From the NCBI RefSeq assembly GCF_000003815.2, contig NC_049979.1, positions 3,880,520 to 3,944,519 of the forward strand: a stretch of 64,000 nt of DNA, written 5' to 3'. The position numbers and the translations under genes were made by a program. Within the stretch, counting starts at the first letter, position 1. Each line of letters opens with the position of its first letter. The notes beneath the pieces were generated by a model that was not told where the DNA came from, searched no databases, and worked only from the letters and a program-made list of their open reading frames with translations. This document shows, piece after piece, positions 44,846-56,854 of the stretch. Origin of the DNA: Branchiostoma floridae. Its lineage: Eukaryota; Chordata; Leptocardii; Amphioxiformes; Branchiostomatidae.

Positions 44846-47020
44846 ACAGGGGAAGAGCTTCCTCTGTCTGCTATTACGTGCGTTTGCAACCTTAGTCCAG
44901 ATTAAAATGGCAATTCAAATTTGCGGTCTCAGCATTTTTCTGTGCGTTTCTGTGTGACAATGTGTGAAGCTCAACATCCCCAATGTGATTGGACTCTTCT
45001 GTCGCTTTGTCTTTCTCTCCTAGCAACAATACTAGAAATTGTACAATGAAGTTAACTAGCGCCCATATCCGTTGTATTTTAAGACATGGTATATATTCTC
45101 CTACACAGAGGGACCAGCGTCATTTCTACGACACAGATTCATCTCTGCTGTTGCAGAATGGGTATATAGAGATATCAAGTCAACGGACGATGGTCTCATT
45201 CTGCAATACTGTATTTCGAAAATACATCATTCTGTATATATCGCAATTTGAAACCACCAACGAATATAAGTATCCCCGCAGATAAAGGTGAACTAGCTTT
45301 ACAAAGTGGACAAATATATGCGTAAATATAGAAAGCAGATATCTAGATACTAGTGAGTGAAGTCTTCCAAAGTCAAAGAAAAAGTTGTGAAAGAACAAAA
45401 TGAATTTTTGTGGAAGTAATTTACAAAATCAGACTATTTCATGGAGATATGAGGTCTCCGAACTCTTGTTCTTTCGGCGTCGAATTGGGGGTACTAACTT
45501 TGCCTTATGTATGTAAATAATAAGTTACTAACTTGAGTGCAGTGCCACATTGTCCTTGTCTGTCCGAAAGCAACAAAAAAAATCGTTATGGAAATGTTCA
45601 ATCTTCACCGAACAGACAAGTAAACAAGACAGTCTTTGATTTTATTGCGGCTCTGTACCCGAGGGACAGGCCGAAGGCCGAATGCATTGCCTAAGAAGAA
45701 CATCACTAGGGAAAGTTAAAATCCCGGAATACGAAAGGATGAATGCATTAAAGACATTAAAAACAAAATGTGCTGAAGTACAATGAATTTATGTCCATAT
45801 TGATTCTTGAGTTCTTTGACGATGATTTCAACCTTGAATTTGAAGATCATAAAATGGCTGTGTCTGTGTCACAGACACAGCCATTTTATAACAGATGTTC
45901 AATGGACTCCTCTCTCTTTTACTGTAGTTAATTAACTTAGCGGATTTAGCCCATGTTGGGCATGGATATGCAATAAAGATCATTGTCATTGTCTTACTTG
46001 GTAAGATCCATCGAAATGATATCTGGAAAACCTGGGTATGATGGCCGTAGGGACAGGCCTAGATACGGTGGAGTGAGTGAGTGAGTGGGTGAGTGAGTGA
46101 GTGAGTGAGACTGATCGATGAGTATGAATGAGTGTGATTATTCGTGAGTGTGAGTGAGTCAGTAAGTGAGTACTAGTGTGTTGAGAGAGTATGTAAAAGC
46201 AAGACTGATTCAGAGAGAGGGAGAACAAGTGAGTAAAAGAGTGGGTGTGTGAATGAGAGAATGATGTGAGTCACTTGTCCTGCTCCCCGTTATGAATATA
46301 TGTTTGCATATTTTACCTATGACATACGTATATCCGAGAATGTGCTAAAAATGTACACCAGTGCTACTTTGCAATGGCAAATATGTACTTCACTCCATTA
46401 AATTGTTGGGCAAATTGACATAATGGTAAAATAATATAGTTGCTTGGATCATAGAATGTGCTTAATCCGGCCATACCGCACGTTACCTGTCAAAGCTTCA
46501 CACAAAAGTGATAAGGTAAAATGTGTACTTACCCTTTATCAGCTGTTACCGGAGGTCGTTCATGAATCGTGTGGCAGTTTTATGTTATTTTACGAACGAT
46601 AGAAAGATGTTGTAATGATAAAAAAGGTATCAGAAGAACATCATTTTGAAAATATCATGTTGCACTGTACTGATGCATCTCTAGGACAGGATTAAACAAG
46701 TAAGACAATGTAATATTAGACCCTTGGTTTTTATTTGGGCACTATTTATCGCTATGAAGAGGTACATAGGCGCCGCTCATATCCCTTTGGCCACACAACT
46801 TGTACAATCACTGGGGCATATGGCTAGTCCGTTGATAGTGGTGTGTTCGCAACAACCATGCATACTCTGTCGCAACATGATCATGAGTGCTAAATAACAA
46901 TTAACAATTTGTAAAGTCTTTGGTATGGCTTAACCTGGATCTAACGCACGACCGACCGAATGCAAGGCGAACGCTCCACTCTTTTGGTACTCGTGTCAGA
47001 CACAATGATGGGAAAAGAAC
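44846..47020. other. Spacer between ZP-B and ZP-C
   Basis: Contains the poly(A) signal ATTAAA (44901-44906), a perfect 20-bp hairpin (45849-45889), a LINE-like tail ending GCAATAAAGATCATTGTCAT (about 45970), a GTGA microsatellite (46071-46110), and ZP 5' flank homology at 46310-46580 matching 15060-15300. No coding gene is seen. Confidence 0.65.
45849..45889. repeat. Perfect 20-bp hairpin with one-base loop
   Basis: ATAAAATGGCTGTGTCTGTG is followed by T and the exact reverse complement. The 41-nt palindrome is perfect. Confidence 0.9.
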
Positions 47021-47024
47021 TTGA

Positions 47025-47155
47025 CAATGCAGTTGTGCAAACTGTACCTAACGGCCCAGATAAAGAATCAAACTCCCGGTTTCTGACATGTTCCGGATAA
47101 CATTTATTTTTACATGATTAATGACATGTGCGGTCTTCAGCCAGGAACATATAAA
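47025..47155 (+). promoter_or_regulatory. ZP-C core promoter
   Basis: GACAATGCAGTTGTGCAAAC and CTGTACCTAACGGCCC align with ZP-A and ZP-B. The TATA box is TATAAAGACC at 47150-47155, 75 bp before the ATG. Confidence 0.75.
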
Positions 47156-47224
47156 GACCCCGATGCTGCAGCCGCACCACAGCCACCAGCAGGAGTCCTC
47201 CCGTGTCTCCACTTCTCCTGAGCC

Positions 47225-50200
47225 ATGCTGCTGGTACTGCTGACCGTGTGCGGAGTCCTGCCGCTTGGGTACAGTTGGACTACAACGGAACCACCTACAA
47301 CATTGCAAGATACAACATGGCAAGATACAACATGGCAAGATACAACACTGCAAGATACAACACTGCAAGATACAACATTGCAAGATACAACACTGGAAGA
47401 TACAACACTGCAAGATACAACACTGCAAGATACAACACTGCAAGATACAACATGGCAAGATACAACCCTGCAAGATACAACATGGCAAGATACAACACTG
47501 CAAGATACAACACTGCAAGATACAACACTGCAAGATACAACACTGCAAGATACAACATTGCAAGATACAACACTGGAAGGTACAACATGGCAAGATAAAA
47601 CATGGCAACATACAACACTGCAAGATACAACATTGCAAGATACAACATCGGAAGGTACAACATTACAAGATTTATCTTAGCAAAGGTCAATTTAGTGTTT
47701 CCTCATAAATCATGTAAATGTGACACTATATAGCTAGTTTGTCCTTCACTACGCTTTATAATGCTGTAAGTATGCAATTCCCAACATTATAATATTTTCT
47801 CACCAATTGTGCAAATAAAGTCTCAGTTACATGTGACAACTTTGAGGGTCCTATCATGGATCGCAATTGAGTGATAACGTTTCCTAATTAATGATGCAAA
47901 CGAGCTGTTTATTTGCATAATTAGTACTTGATCATGTAAGTCATCACTTAGGCGTTACCCATTTTATATCCATTTATGTATGCTGACTTGGTGTTTTTCT
48001 AGTCTTGTTTCATATTTGTGTTTTGAGTAGAACGCTTCACGTAAGCATTATGCTTTTGTCCCATACTCTGCAAATATATCTGAGTAAATCACTTAGGCCA
48101 TCTACATACCAAAAACCATCACGTTCCGTCAACACGTTCTTGAGTTATTTTCGTCCTAAGTTTGAAACAACCGGCGCCTGTCGTTCCAATAAAGCCAATA
48201 GAGGGCCCAACGTATAGCACTGACTCTCTGCCCAAGAGCTATTGTAGAGAAAGTGAGGGTAATTCACAGCAAGCGAGTGAGAACAGAAACGTTGTTGTCG
48301 TGGCAGAAATTGATCTTTATTCACACCGGATAACCTCGCACTCCTCTCACCTCTCTGGTCAAATCTGTTCTCCTTTTCCTTTACATCTCTGCTCTTTATC
48401 TACCCGACCAGGACAGACTATTCGAAACACATGCTCATTCGTCATGTCAGTTCCTAAAGGAGCCGCCCCTGTCGACGGTCTCGAGAGGGTACAAGCCAGT
48501 CTTTCCCAGAAACCTGAAGTCTCTGGGGTACTGGTCAGCAATACGGCGGTTCCCATATGGGGACAATCATCACTAGTATATCATACATATGATATATTAC
48601 ACTATCTACCACTCAAAAATCACGACCACGGCATGTCCAGTACATGAGATATCAAAATCGCTAGGGGGCCATTATCGAACTTGAATTTCGCTTTCGTGAC
48701 CCCTACCCACCAACAAATATTGTCAGGATCCATCCAAGGCTTTTCGAGTTATGCTGTTTACAGAAAAACAGTCGCACCATCAGCATTGTGGTGTGGATGC
48801 TGTTATCCGAGGGAGTGAGCGAGTGACAACGACATCTCTGAAAGTGCATGATCGTGAAGGTTAGACATCCATGTAATAAGGTAACAGTTAGACGGAAATG
48901 GGTGACAGACGATTTAGACAACACCCGTTCTCTTTCGTCAGTGACTGGACGACCATATGGACTTGCCAAGTTTAAAGCAAAACTCTGAAGTGGGTCGAGT
49001 CACTGACGAAAGATAGCGGATTGAAGATTTTCCAGCAGGATAACAATGTTACATTGTGCATTATATATGAGAGTTTTATTCTACAGACCCGATGCCCTGC
49101 GGTGACTTCCCGTGGCCAGACGCAGCAGTAGAGGCTGTGAACTGCGACTACGACTACTTTTCGTACGGCCATGAGAGTAACTACCACGCCGTGAAAGGCC
49201 GCTGTAGTGTGAAGTGCTTCGACGAGGACGTCATGTTGGTTGGCCCGCCAGGTTACTTCAGAAAGTCTCAGCTGGGCGGTGACTACGCCTGCAGTCTAGC
49301 CAACATGACCTGGTTGGGGGAGGAACCGTTGTGTCTACGTAGGTAGAACCCCATTCACAAAGCTACCGGAAAACAATCTCCAATCATGTGTGTGGCTTCG
49401 GCTTATTTTTGTAATCAGTAATTTTGTAGTACTAGTAAGCCGAAGGCACACTCCTAATTGGAGATTGATGACATGTCGCAGCCTTTCTGTCTTACTTTCC
49501 CGGTCCTTTATTTTAAGAATAAAACATACGCATCCGCCAGAATAATGTCACGAGTCGAAAACCACCAGTGGCCGTCACGCTTACCTATGAAACGAAAGGG
49601 GCGATCTCTCCACAGCCCGTCGCATGGAATTTGTTGGGAATGCCCAGTTTCAACGACGTTTTGTTTTCCAGCCCTACACCCACCCTCAGCAATAAACGCC
49701 AGCGCATCTGGAACCCCTCGAAAGAGGCTACATACCTTTACCAGTATACAATGATTGACATTGTGAAAAGAAGCTACTCACATACTAGTGTTGGCCATAT
49801 TCGATTGCCAGAGTATCATTAAGAAATCAGACCCATAGTATTAAAGTATAGCTACAGGTCCTACCGACCAGGTGATGGGAGTCACGCATGACGGCATGTT
49901 GGAAGTTCATCTCACCAAGCAGGTTCTCCTTGATCCCACACAGGTCGGTACAACAACTCTGTGGTGACAACGGCCGAGTCCAACACGACCCGCCTGGTGG
50001 GGCCGGAAGACTTCTACGGCTGTGTGGAGATGTACGATAACGTCACGGGGCAGTGGGGGCCTGTCAGGGGGTGGGGGGCTTACAGGGAGGACAGGATGTC
50101 CTGGGCCGACTTCGCGTGTAGAAACTTGGGTTTCAGGGAAGGTCTCGCCACAGCCGGCTTCAGGTTAACCAATGGAGTCGTCAATGACGCGTGGATATAT

Positions 50201-53200
50201 TATCTACAGGACCGCTACCGCCCATCCTACCCCTCCACCGTCCCCAAGTTCATACTGTCCCAGTCCCTTCCCCAGTGGGACGGGGCGACTCCGTATGACG
50301 CTATAGACCGAGTGGAACGCGGTCCCTGTCCGTCTGGCGACTGGGACTGCAGGAACGACTACCACACCATGTGTCTGGCCTGTACAGGAGAACGGCAACA
50401 CGATAATCCACATGGTAAGTACATTTATAGCAGACAGTAGTTTAAATAGTAGGATAAACAGTATTTTATCAACGTAGAGTTTCCATCGATCGCTACAGTA
50501 AAGTATGATGAACTCGGAGAGGAATGCTCTGTCAATATTGGCTTGGAAAAGCCTTCAGTGCAATGTACGACTTGAGACTTTGATACTTCGTCACGACTAT
50601 ATGACATGTCAAAAAAGTAATGTAATGCCGGCAATTTGGTATGCAACAAAAAAGAAGCTAAACAAACACGACTACTGTATCTTTACACCCACGCTCTTTT
50701 GTTTTCTTATGATGAAGCAGCTCTGTATTTGCAAAGTTTCAGATAATGTCACGTTGTGTGTGTTGTTACGCATCATACTTTTATCCCAACGCTCACGTTA
50801 CGTTTTGCTGACGTTTTATTCCAGACATCTCTGCCCACGTGACCTGCACGTCCGACCACATGGAAGTCAGCTTCCCGCGCCCGCCGGACAACTCCGTGCA
50901 GCCGGCGGACGTGCAGCTAGCAGCGACGCCTTGCAGGGCAGAGGGGAACTCCACCCACCTGTTCATCCGGGCTCCTCTGGGGGAATGTGGCACTTCGAGA
51001 GAGGTATCAAACTATTAAAGTATATGTGATGAAGGAGTGGGACTGGTGGCGCAGAGAATGATCACACTGACGCACAAGATCTGCCGTGGCCGAGAAACGA
51101 TCTTTATTCTTCTCTGTCACATCATGACTGTCTCTGTGTGCCCTCTCTTCCTCAACTGACTCCAGAACTCTGGTGTTCCTTCTTTTTATCTCCTAGCTGG
51201 GTGCTGACTAAGGGACTGTACGATATTTATCAGGGGGGAGGGCTGGTGCGTTAGGGGGGGAGGGCCATGTTAATTTTTTTTGAGGTGGGGGGAGGGCCAT
51301 GTTAATTTTTTTTGAGATAGGGGGGAGGGCCATGTTAATTTTTTGAAAGAATTGTTTATACTATTTTTTGTTTTGATATCTTGACATGGCCCTAAAACTG
51401 ATAAAATAAGCCTTCTGAATAGCCTAAATTGCAAGAGCTTCCGGGGGGCTTCGCCCCCCTAGGTCCCCCAAAGTGGCGCTGCCCTGAACCAGCGTTCCCG
51501 CCAGGCATACGTCATTCCGTCTCGGACTTATTTTTTTCTGGAAAGACGCACTCGGCTCGGCTGAGTTTCCCCAAATATTTAAGTTACAAAAGCGGTGCGC
51601 GGTAAATATGTGAAGAATCCAAAACTATACACTTTATTTTTTATTTACAACATTTCTTTTGTTTCAAAAGGAAAAAATTTGCGGCAGAAAAGGGGCCGCA
51701 ATATTGTTGTCAAGCGTCGATCGAGTCGGCTGTGCACTGGCATTGTCGTCTGTGGCACATCGCGCGGCACGCCCCCCTCCCCAGACGGACTGTCGATCGC
51801 AGCGCCCAGTACGTTGGGACGTCTTTTCTGGCTACTCCTTCAAGGCTACACCGGCACTGATCACTGCCAAAGACGCAGCAGATCACCGTCCTTCGTATAA
51901 TGTATAACGTTCTTGGTCTCTATGTAAAAAGAAATCCAGCGGTGAGCCAAAGATTTCACGCCGAAAACGGGGTTACCTGAGGTCGCACGAAACAAACGCA
52001 CGCTCGTGGGAAATGACGGCGCGGCCTTGTAAAACCCGACCGATTCGATAAATGATAAATTTTAGTAAAATCATCGGGCAAAATAGAAAAAAAAACACAA
52101 GGTGTGATGGCGCCGTTATTTTATCCTCTGGAAAAACTACTAGCATTTGATGCGGGAGGGCGCAACATCGATCGCACGAGGTAGGCATTCTTTATTCAAT
52201 GTCGGAAAAAAATTGGCAGGATTTTTCCATGGGCTGACGAGCTCACTGGCTAGAGCCCTGTTTGGAAGCATCAAAAACCCAAAATTTTCATATAGACATG
52301 ACTGGACAAATAATACCCGGGCCAGATCACGGACTGCTGATTCCCCGAGCTATAGTTATATATTTTGGGGGGAGGGCGGACGTCGATTACTGAAAAACGG
52401 GAGTAAAAAAGGCAACCGGCATCCAATCTCAGTCAAGGGCATAATTTTCCTCTCAAATTGCAGGAAATTCTGTTTTAGAGGGTTTGAAAATCCAAATTTT
52501 CCCGGGGAAGCATGCCCCCGGACCCCTGCCCCGACGCTGTGAAAAAATCCTGGCGAGAACACTGGCGAGATCACTGGCGCCCCTGTGCCCTGACGTCTAT
52601 ATTAAGATTATTTTATCGGTTGTTTTTCTACCCGTTTGATTATGCCTGTCGGGGGGGAGGGCCATGTTGATTTTTTTGAGGTGGAGGGGGAGGGTCACGT
52701 TAGATTTTTTTGAGATGGGGGGGAGGGCCATCAAAAATTTTTTTGATCCGACTTCCAATGCACCAGCCCTCCCCCCCGATAAATATCGTACGGTCCCTAA
52801 ACAAAACAAATTCTTACCACATGTACTTGACAGGTCATTAATTAGCTGTGATCTGGACCCTTTGTTCTTCCTTATCTCATCTACTCGTCAGTAAAATACA
52901 AGATCTTTATCAGCTACTGTTGATTTCTAAGAAACCTACCCAAGAATCATTTTACACAGATGTTGTCGATATGGGCTCTATTACATATACACAAAACACG
53001 CACGCACGTACGCACACACACAAACACACACATTCAAGAGCAGGCTCTGATGTCATCTAACACGTAAACTGTGCCTCCACCGCCTGCTTCATATCCGTGT
53101 CAGGGAGTTTGCAGACCAAGAACCAGGACCAGAAATGCATGTACAAGCTGGCAACTTCATCACAAAGTAGTCAAATGTAATCCACCAAAACGACTGCTAC

Positions 53201-55514
53201 ATATTACTTCTACTCTAACCAAGGAGCTGTTATCTTCAAGTTGTGGCTTCTCATTACCCATCCCAGTCCACCCCAGCCGAGATGATCTACCGGAACACCC
53301 TGATCATCGGAGCCGACTCCTCCCACGGCGGCATCACCTGGCAACCGGTCACCAAGGTGCCGCTGGAGTGTCGTCTGCCGCGGAACAAGACCCTGTCCCT
53401 CGACTTCCGGCCTCACCTCAAGTCCGTCTTCCGGTCCGGCGTCCAGGGCAGGGGCGACTTCCGGATCTCCATGGAGCTGTTCCGGACTGACAGCTTCCGG
53501 CAGCCGGTCACGGAGTATCCGGTGTTTGTGGAGTTACAGGAGGTAGGTCCGGAGTATCCGGTGTATGTGTGGAGTTACGGCAGGTAGGTCCGGAGTATTT
53601 GGTGTATGTGTGGAGTTACGGCATGTAGGTCCGGAGTATCCAGTGTTTGTGTGGAGTTACGGCAGGTAGGTCCGGAGTATCCGGTGTTTGTGTGGAGTTA
53701 CGGCAGGTAGGTCCGGAGTATCCGGTGTTTGTGTGGAGTTACGGCAGGTAGGTCCGGAGTATCCGGTGTATGTGTGGAGTTACGGCAGGTAGGTCCGGAG
53801 TATCCGGTGTTTGTGGAGTTACGGCAGGTAGGTCCGGAGTATCCGATGTTTGTGGAGTTACATGAGGTGTGTCCGGAATACTCATAATTCCGATGAAAGA
53901 CAGGGAATATACATGTAGAATAGTTGTACTGTTTCCCACCAGAGCCAGAGAGAGGCTTGTGATATTTTCCACCCAGTAGTTCATCTTCTTCAATCTTCAG
54001 GCTGACTTACTGTATTGCTCATGACACATGACCTTAAACTAGCGTGACGTGAGCAACAGGCTCTGACATAGATGGAGTATTGCCAATCAGTGTCTCTCTA
54101 AACCCCTACTTGCCAGTGATACCAGATTGTCCCTTAACCCGTCGTGCATGCACTGTTACTGCATGATGTATTGATTATGACCTTGATCGCTGTGTTCCAG
54201 ATGATCCACGTGCAGATCCAGGTGAATTCCAGTGACACCGACCTGCAGGTGTTCGCTCACACCTGTGTGGCCACGCCTAGCGACGACCCTGACGACAAGA
54301 CACGGAATGAAGTCATCATTGACGGGTCAGTAAAACGCCCATATTCTACAGATACGTGTTTTTTTTTTTTTTTAAGAAGAGAAACTCCTGAATGTGAGGT
54401 TTTCTATGCAATGTTCAGATTCTGAGTGAACTCCAAGCAGATGTAACAAAGCGAAATCTCCCTGTTCCTTGGATCACCTTGACCATGATCTTCTTTTCTT
54501 GTATCATCATTTCATGAATCTTCTTTACTCCCAAGTTGTGCCAAACTCCCGACGCTGCAGTTCTACCCGTCACCTGGCCCGGACAGGGGGCGCTTCGGCT
54601 TCCAGGCGTTCGCCTACACCAGCGGCGTTGACATGGTAACCGTTAATGCTGTGACCTCATATGGGAGTGAGAAATTGCATGGCAAATGTTATTCTACATG
54701 TTTGAAGGTTAAGTTCGTTTTGCACAGCTACAATACTCTCCCCGGTCAGTGTTTCGGCAACTTGCAACAAGCTCTATCAGAGATCATTACCCCCTGACGA
54801 AGGCTAAAAGTTGCCCAGATGTTGATGGGGAAAATCATGACCTTTTCCTTACATGCCGTCTTTCTATGTCAATATTTCCCAGGTGTACCTGCACTGTAAC
54901 GTGCTGCTGTGTAAGGCCTCGGACCCGAATTCTCGCTGCGCGCAGGGCTGCCAGCCGCCCTCGGGCAGGAGGCGGAGGGAGGCCGAGGGCGAACCCGAGG
55001 TATACCGGCTGATCCAGGGCCCCATGGTGGTTCGCGGCGAGGACCAGAACGGTGAGCATGCCCGTGGGTTAAGTTGGATTCATCAAAGAGATTTTATCCA
55101 GTAGGTTTAGCAATTTGGTTCAATCAACCCTCATTGGTCGTATGAAAAAGACATTTTAGTTGTGGCATATCTTGTGAAGTAACATCCCCGCCTACGACAC
55201 AACACTCCACGACCATGACAAGTTGTCGCCATTGTCGCCTTTGGTCGTTCACTTTCCCCACATCATGCATATTGTCTAGTTGCGATGGGAAAACTCCTGG
55301 AGACCCAGCTGCATGTAAGATAGCCCCCATCTTCTCTATCTTTCCAGGTGAGCGCGGTGGCACCGCCACAACCGGTGGACACCAGGTCACAGCTTCCGGG
55401 GCCGTGGTTGGAGCGTGTGCCGTGCTGGCCATCGCCATGTCTGTGGGTCTGCTGTACAAGGCGCGGCGGCACGGCAGCCAGGCAGGCTACAGCGTGCTGA
55501 AGAACATGGACTAA
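47225..55514 (+). CDS. ZP-C: long TTLQD-repeat stalk / sushi-like / SRCR-like / ZP-domain transmembrane protein
   Basis: Nine exons: 47225-47654 (or ending at 47579), 49087-49338, 49944-50414, 50825-51003, 53267-53542, 54201-54325, 54536-54635, 54883-55051 and 55348-55514, giving 722 aa (697 with the earlier donor). After the signal peptide the stalk is about 25 pentads TTLQD/TTWQD, absent from A and B. One sushi-like and one SRCR-like module follow, then a ten-cysteine ZP domain, RRRR (640-643), the helix (about 683-704) and YSVL (715-718). Both candidate exon-1 donors (GAAG|GTACAA) are phase 1, as the next exon needs. The sushi exon ends CTAC|GTAGGT, weaker than its paralogs. Exon 8 has one extra codon. 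A downstream AGTAAA (55633-55638) could serve polyadenylation. Confidence 0.83.
47295..47671 (+). repeat. 15-bp coding minisatellite (ACAACACTGCAAGAT) in ZP-C exon 1
   Basis: About 25 units of 15 bp encode TTLQD, with TTWQD, TTLED and TTSEG variants. All three forward frames and at least one reverse frame remain open across it because the unit is a multiple of three. Two units mutated to GAAGGTACAA create candidate splice donors. A Thr-dense stalk is a likely O-glycosylation region. Confidence 0.92.
47672..49086 (+). other. ZP-C intron 1
   Basis: Non-coding. Contains TTTGCATAATTAGTAC-type repeat fragments (about 47880-47930) and a GTTAGACATCCATGTAATAA repeat at 48845-48960. I see no missed module exon. 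Confidence 0.6.
49374..49467. repeat. 94-bp foldback MITE in ZP-C
   Basis: The arms CAATCTCCAATCATGTGTGT, GGCTTCGGCTTA and TAAGCCGAAGGCACACTCCT, AATTGGAGATTG are inverse with few mismatches. Confidence 0.75.
51212..52797. mobile_element. Harbinger-like TIR element in ZP-C intron 4
   Basis: The ends GGGACTGTACGATATTTATC and GATAAATATCGTACGGTCCC are inverse, with TAA flanking both (51209-51211 and 52798-52800). Subterminal tandem copies of GGGAGGGCCATGTTAATTTT occur at both ends. Internal frames (51595-51907, 52147-52542) show no recognised transposase domain, so it is probably non-autonomous. Confidence 0.75.
53506..53870 (+). repeat. Splice-donor minisatellite of ZP-C (about 10 units)
   Basis: Same 39-41 bp unit family as in ZP-A and ZP-B. 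The authentic donor is GAG|GTAGGT at 53542/53543. Most units are the 41-bp GTGTGGAG variant. Confidence 0.9.
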
Positions 55515-55615
55515 CACACGGCAGCCAGACAGGCTATAGTGTGCTGCACAACAGCTACTAACACACGGCAGCCAGGCAGGCTATAGTGTGCTGCACAACA
55601 GCTACTAACACACGG
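55515..55615 (+). repeat. Two 47-bp duplicated coding tails after the ZP-C stop
   Basis: ACACACGGCAGCCAGACAGG, CTATAGTGTGCTGCACAACA and a close copy follow the stop codon. Each derives from the sequence coding for SQAGYSVL but is displaced in frame. Confidence 0.85.
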
Positions 55616-56854
55616 CGTGATTTTGCAACCGCAGTAAAGATGAAAGTGGAATTCACAAATCATATTTTCTGTCTCATCATATCTTCTGTGCGTTTCTGTG
55701 ACCCTTTTCTGAGACATAGGCACCTAGGTACTTGGGCAGCCAGGTAGACACTTAAGCACTTGGGTACTTAGACAGGTAGACACTAAAGCATACCCGTGCG
55801 GTTCCAGTGCTATATGTAGCCGAATCATAGGTGATACTTTGCGGCAAGAAGAACAACTCCAGTTTAGCTCTGAGGAAGTTGTCTGACAGACATCGAAATG
55901 TCAGCAGGTGAGATGAACAGGTCATGTAAAAGAAAACTCTACCATTCTTTGTTGACAGATATTTTCTTCATCACGTTTTCCCTGTGATGTAAGAAAATAA
56001 ATATCTTTTTCACAAAGAACACAATTTTTCCTAAATTGTTAAATATTCATGTGCATGGTAATTCCAAATTGCATCGTGATCTCAACAATAGATTTAAAGA
56101 CTACAAACTCTCTTAGACATATTCGTTGTTATGAAGCCTCAAGTGACACGTTTTGAGAATACTAACACTTGGTACATTCCAGGGTAAGTAAAAGGAACCC
56201 TCTGTCAGTGATACAGTTACAAAGATCAAGGCTGGCAATACTGGGTGCATATGCACCCCATTCTTGAATGGTTGCACTGGTGTAACATCTATTATCATAA
56301 TACCGGTACGTTTACGACGATTTCTCTAGCCATACTGATTTGACAAATTGTCAACCCATCATTTTCTCCAGTTACATGTTGCTGTTATAGGTTACCCTTG
56401 CCACTTCTTCTGTGTAACTTTTCTGCCACTCTTGTCCTGCTAAAAGCGTAATATTGTAATTGTAACATACCGCGGAATTACACGGCGAACGGGCGCGTGG
56501 TTGGGAGGGGGTAAAAATACCGGCCGGAAGAAACACAGCACAATTAACTGTCGCTATGTACCTTTATACATCCTCTGATGTTCCTTCCTTTTCTGTTAGT
56601 AAATGCATAAAACATAAACCTGCATAAGCATACAAAATGTCATGAGAAAACGGACGTATACTGTCAAGAATTTTCATTTAACTTCTGTCCGTCACAACCG
56701 CTATGACGTAACACTTCACTGCCAGCGTAGATATAAAAATGGCGGGAAAATGGCTGCGTACGTTCAATTTTGCCCATTCAGTCGTAGATCCGGGCTATTA
56801 TGCAACGGTTCTTCACACTTTTACGCAAATATACAAAAGTAACGGTCTCCTCTG

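Noticed and set aside
47295..47690. Long antisense and alternate-frame coding regions over the ZP-C stalk
   Set aside because: They are open only because the 15-bp unit lacks stops in several frames; the frame with the signal peptide and phase-1 donors is the real one.
51595..51907. Transposase gene inside the Harbinger-like element
   Set aside because: The frames are short and overlapping, and show no DDE or helix-turn-helix motif.
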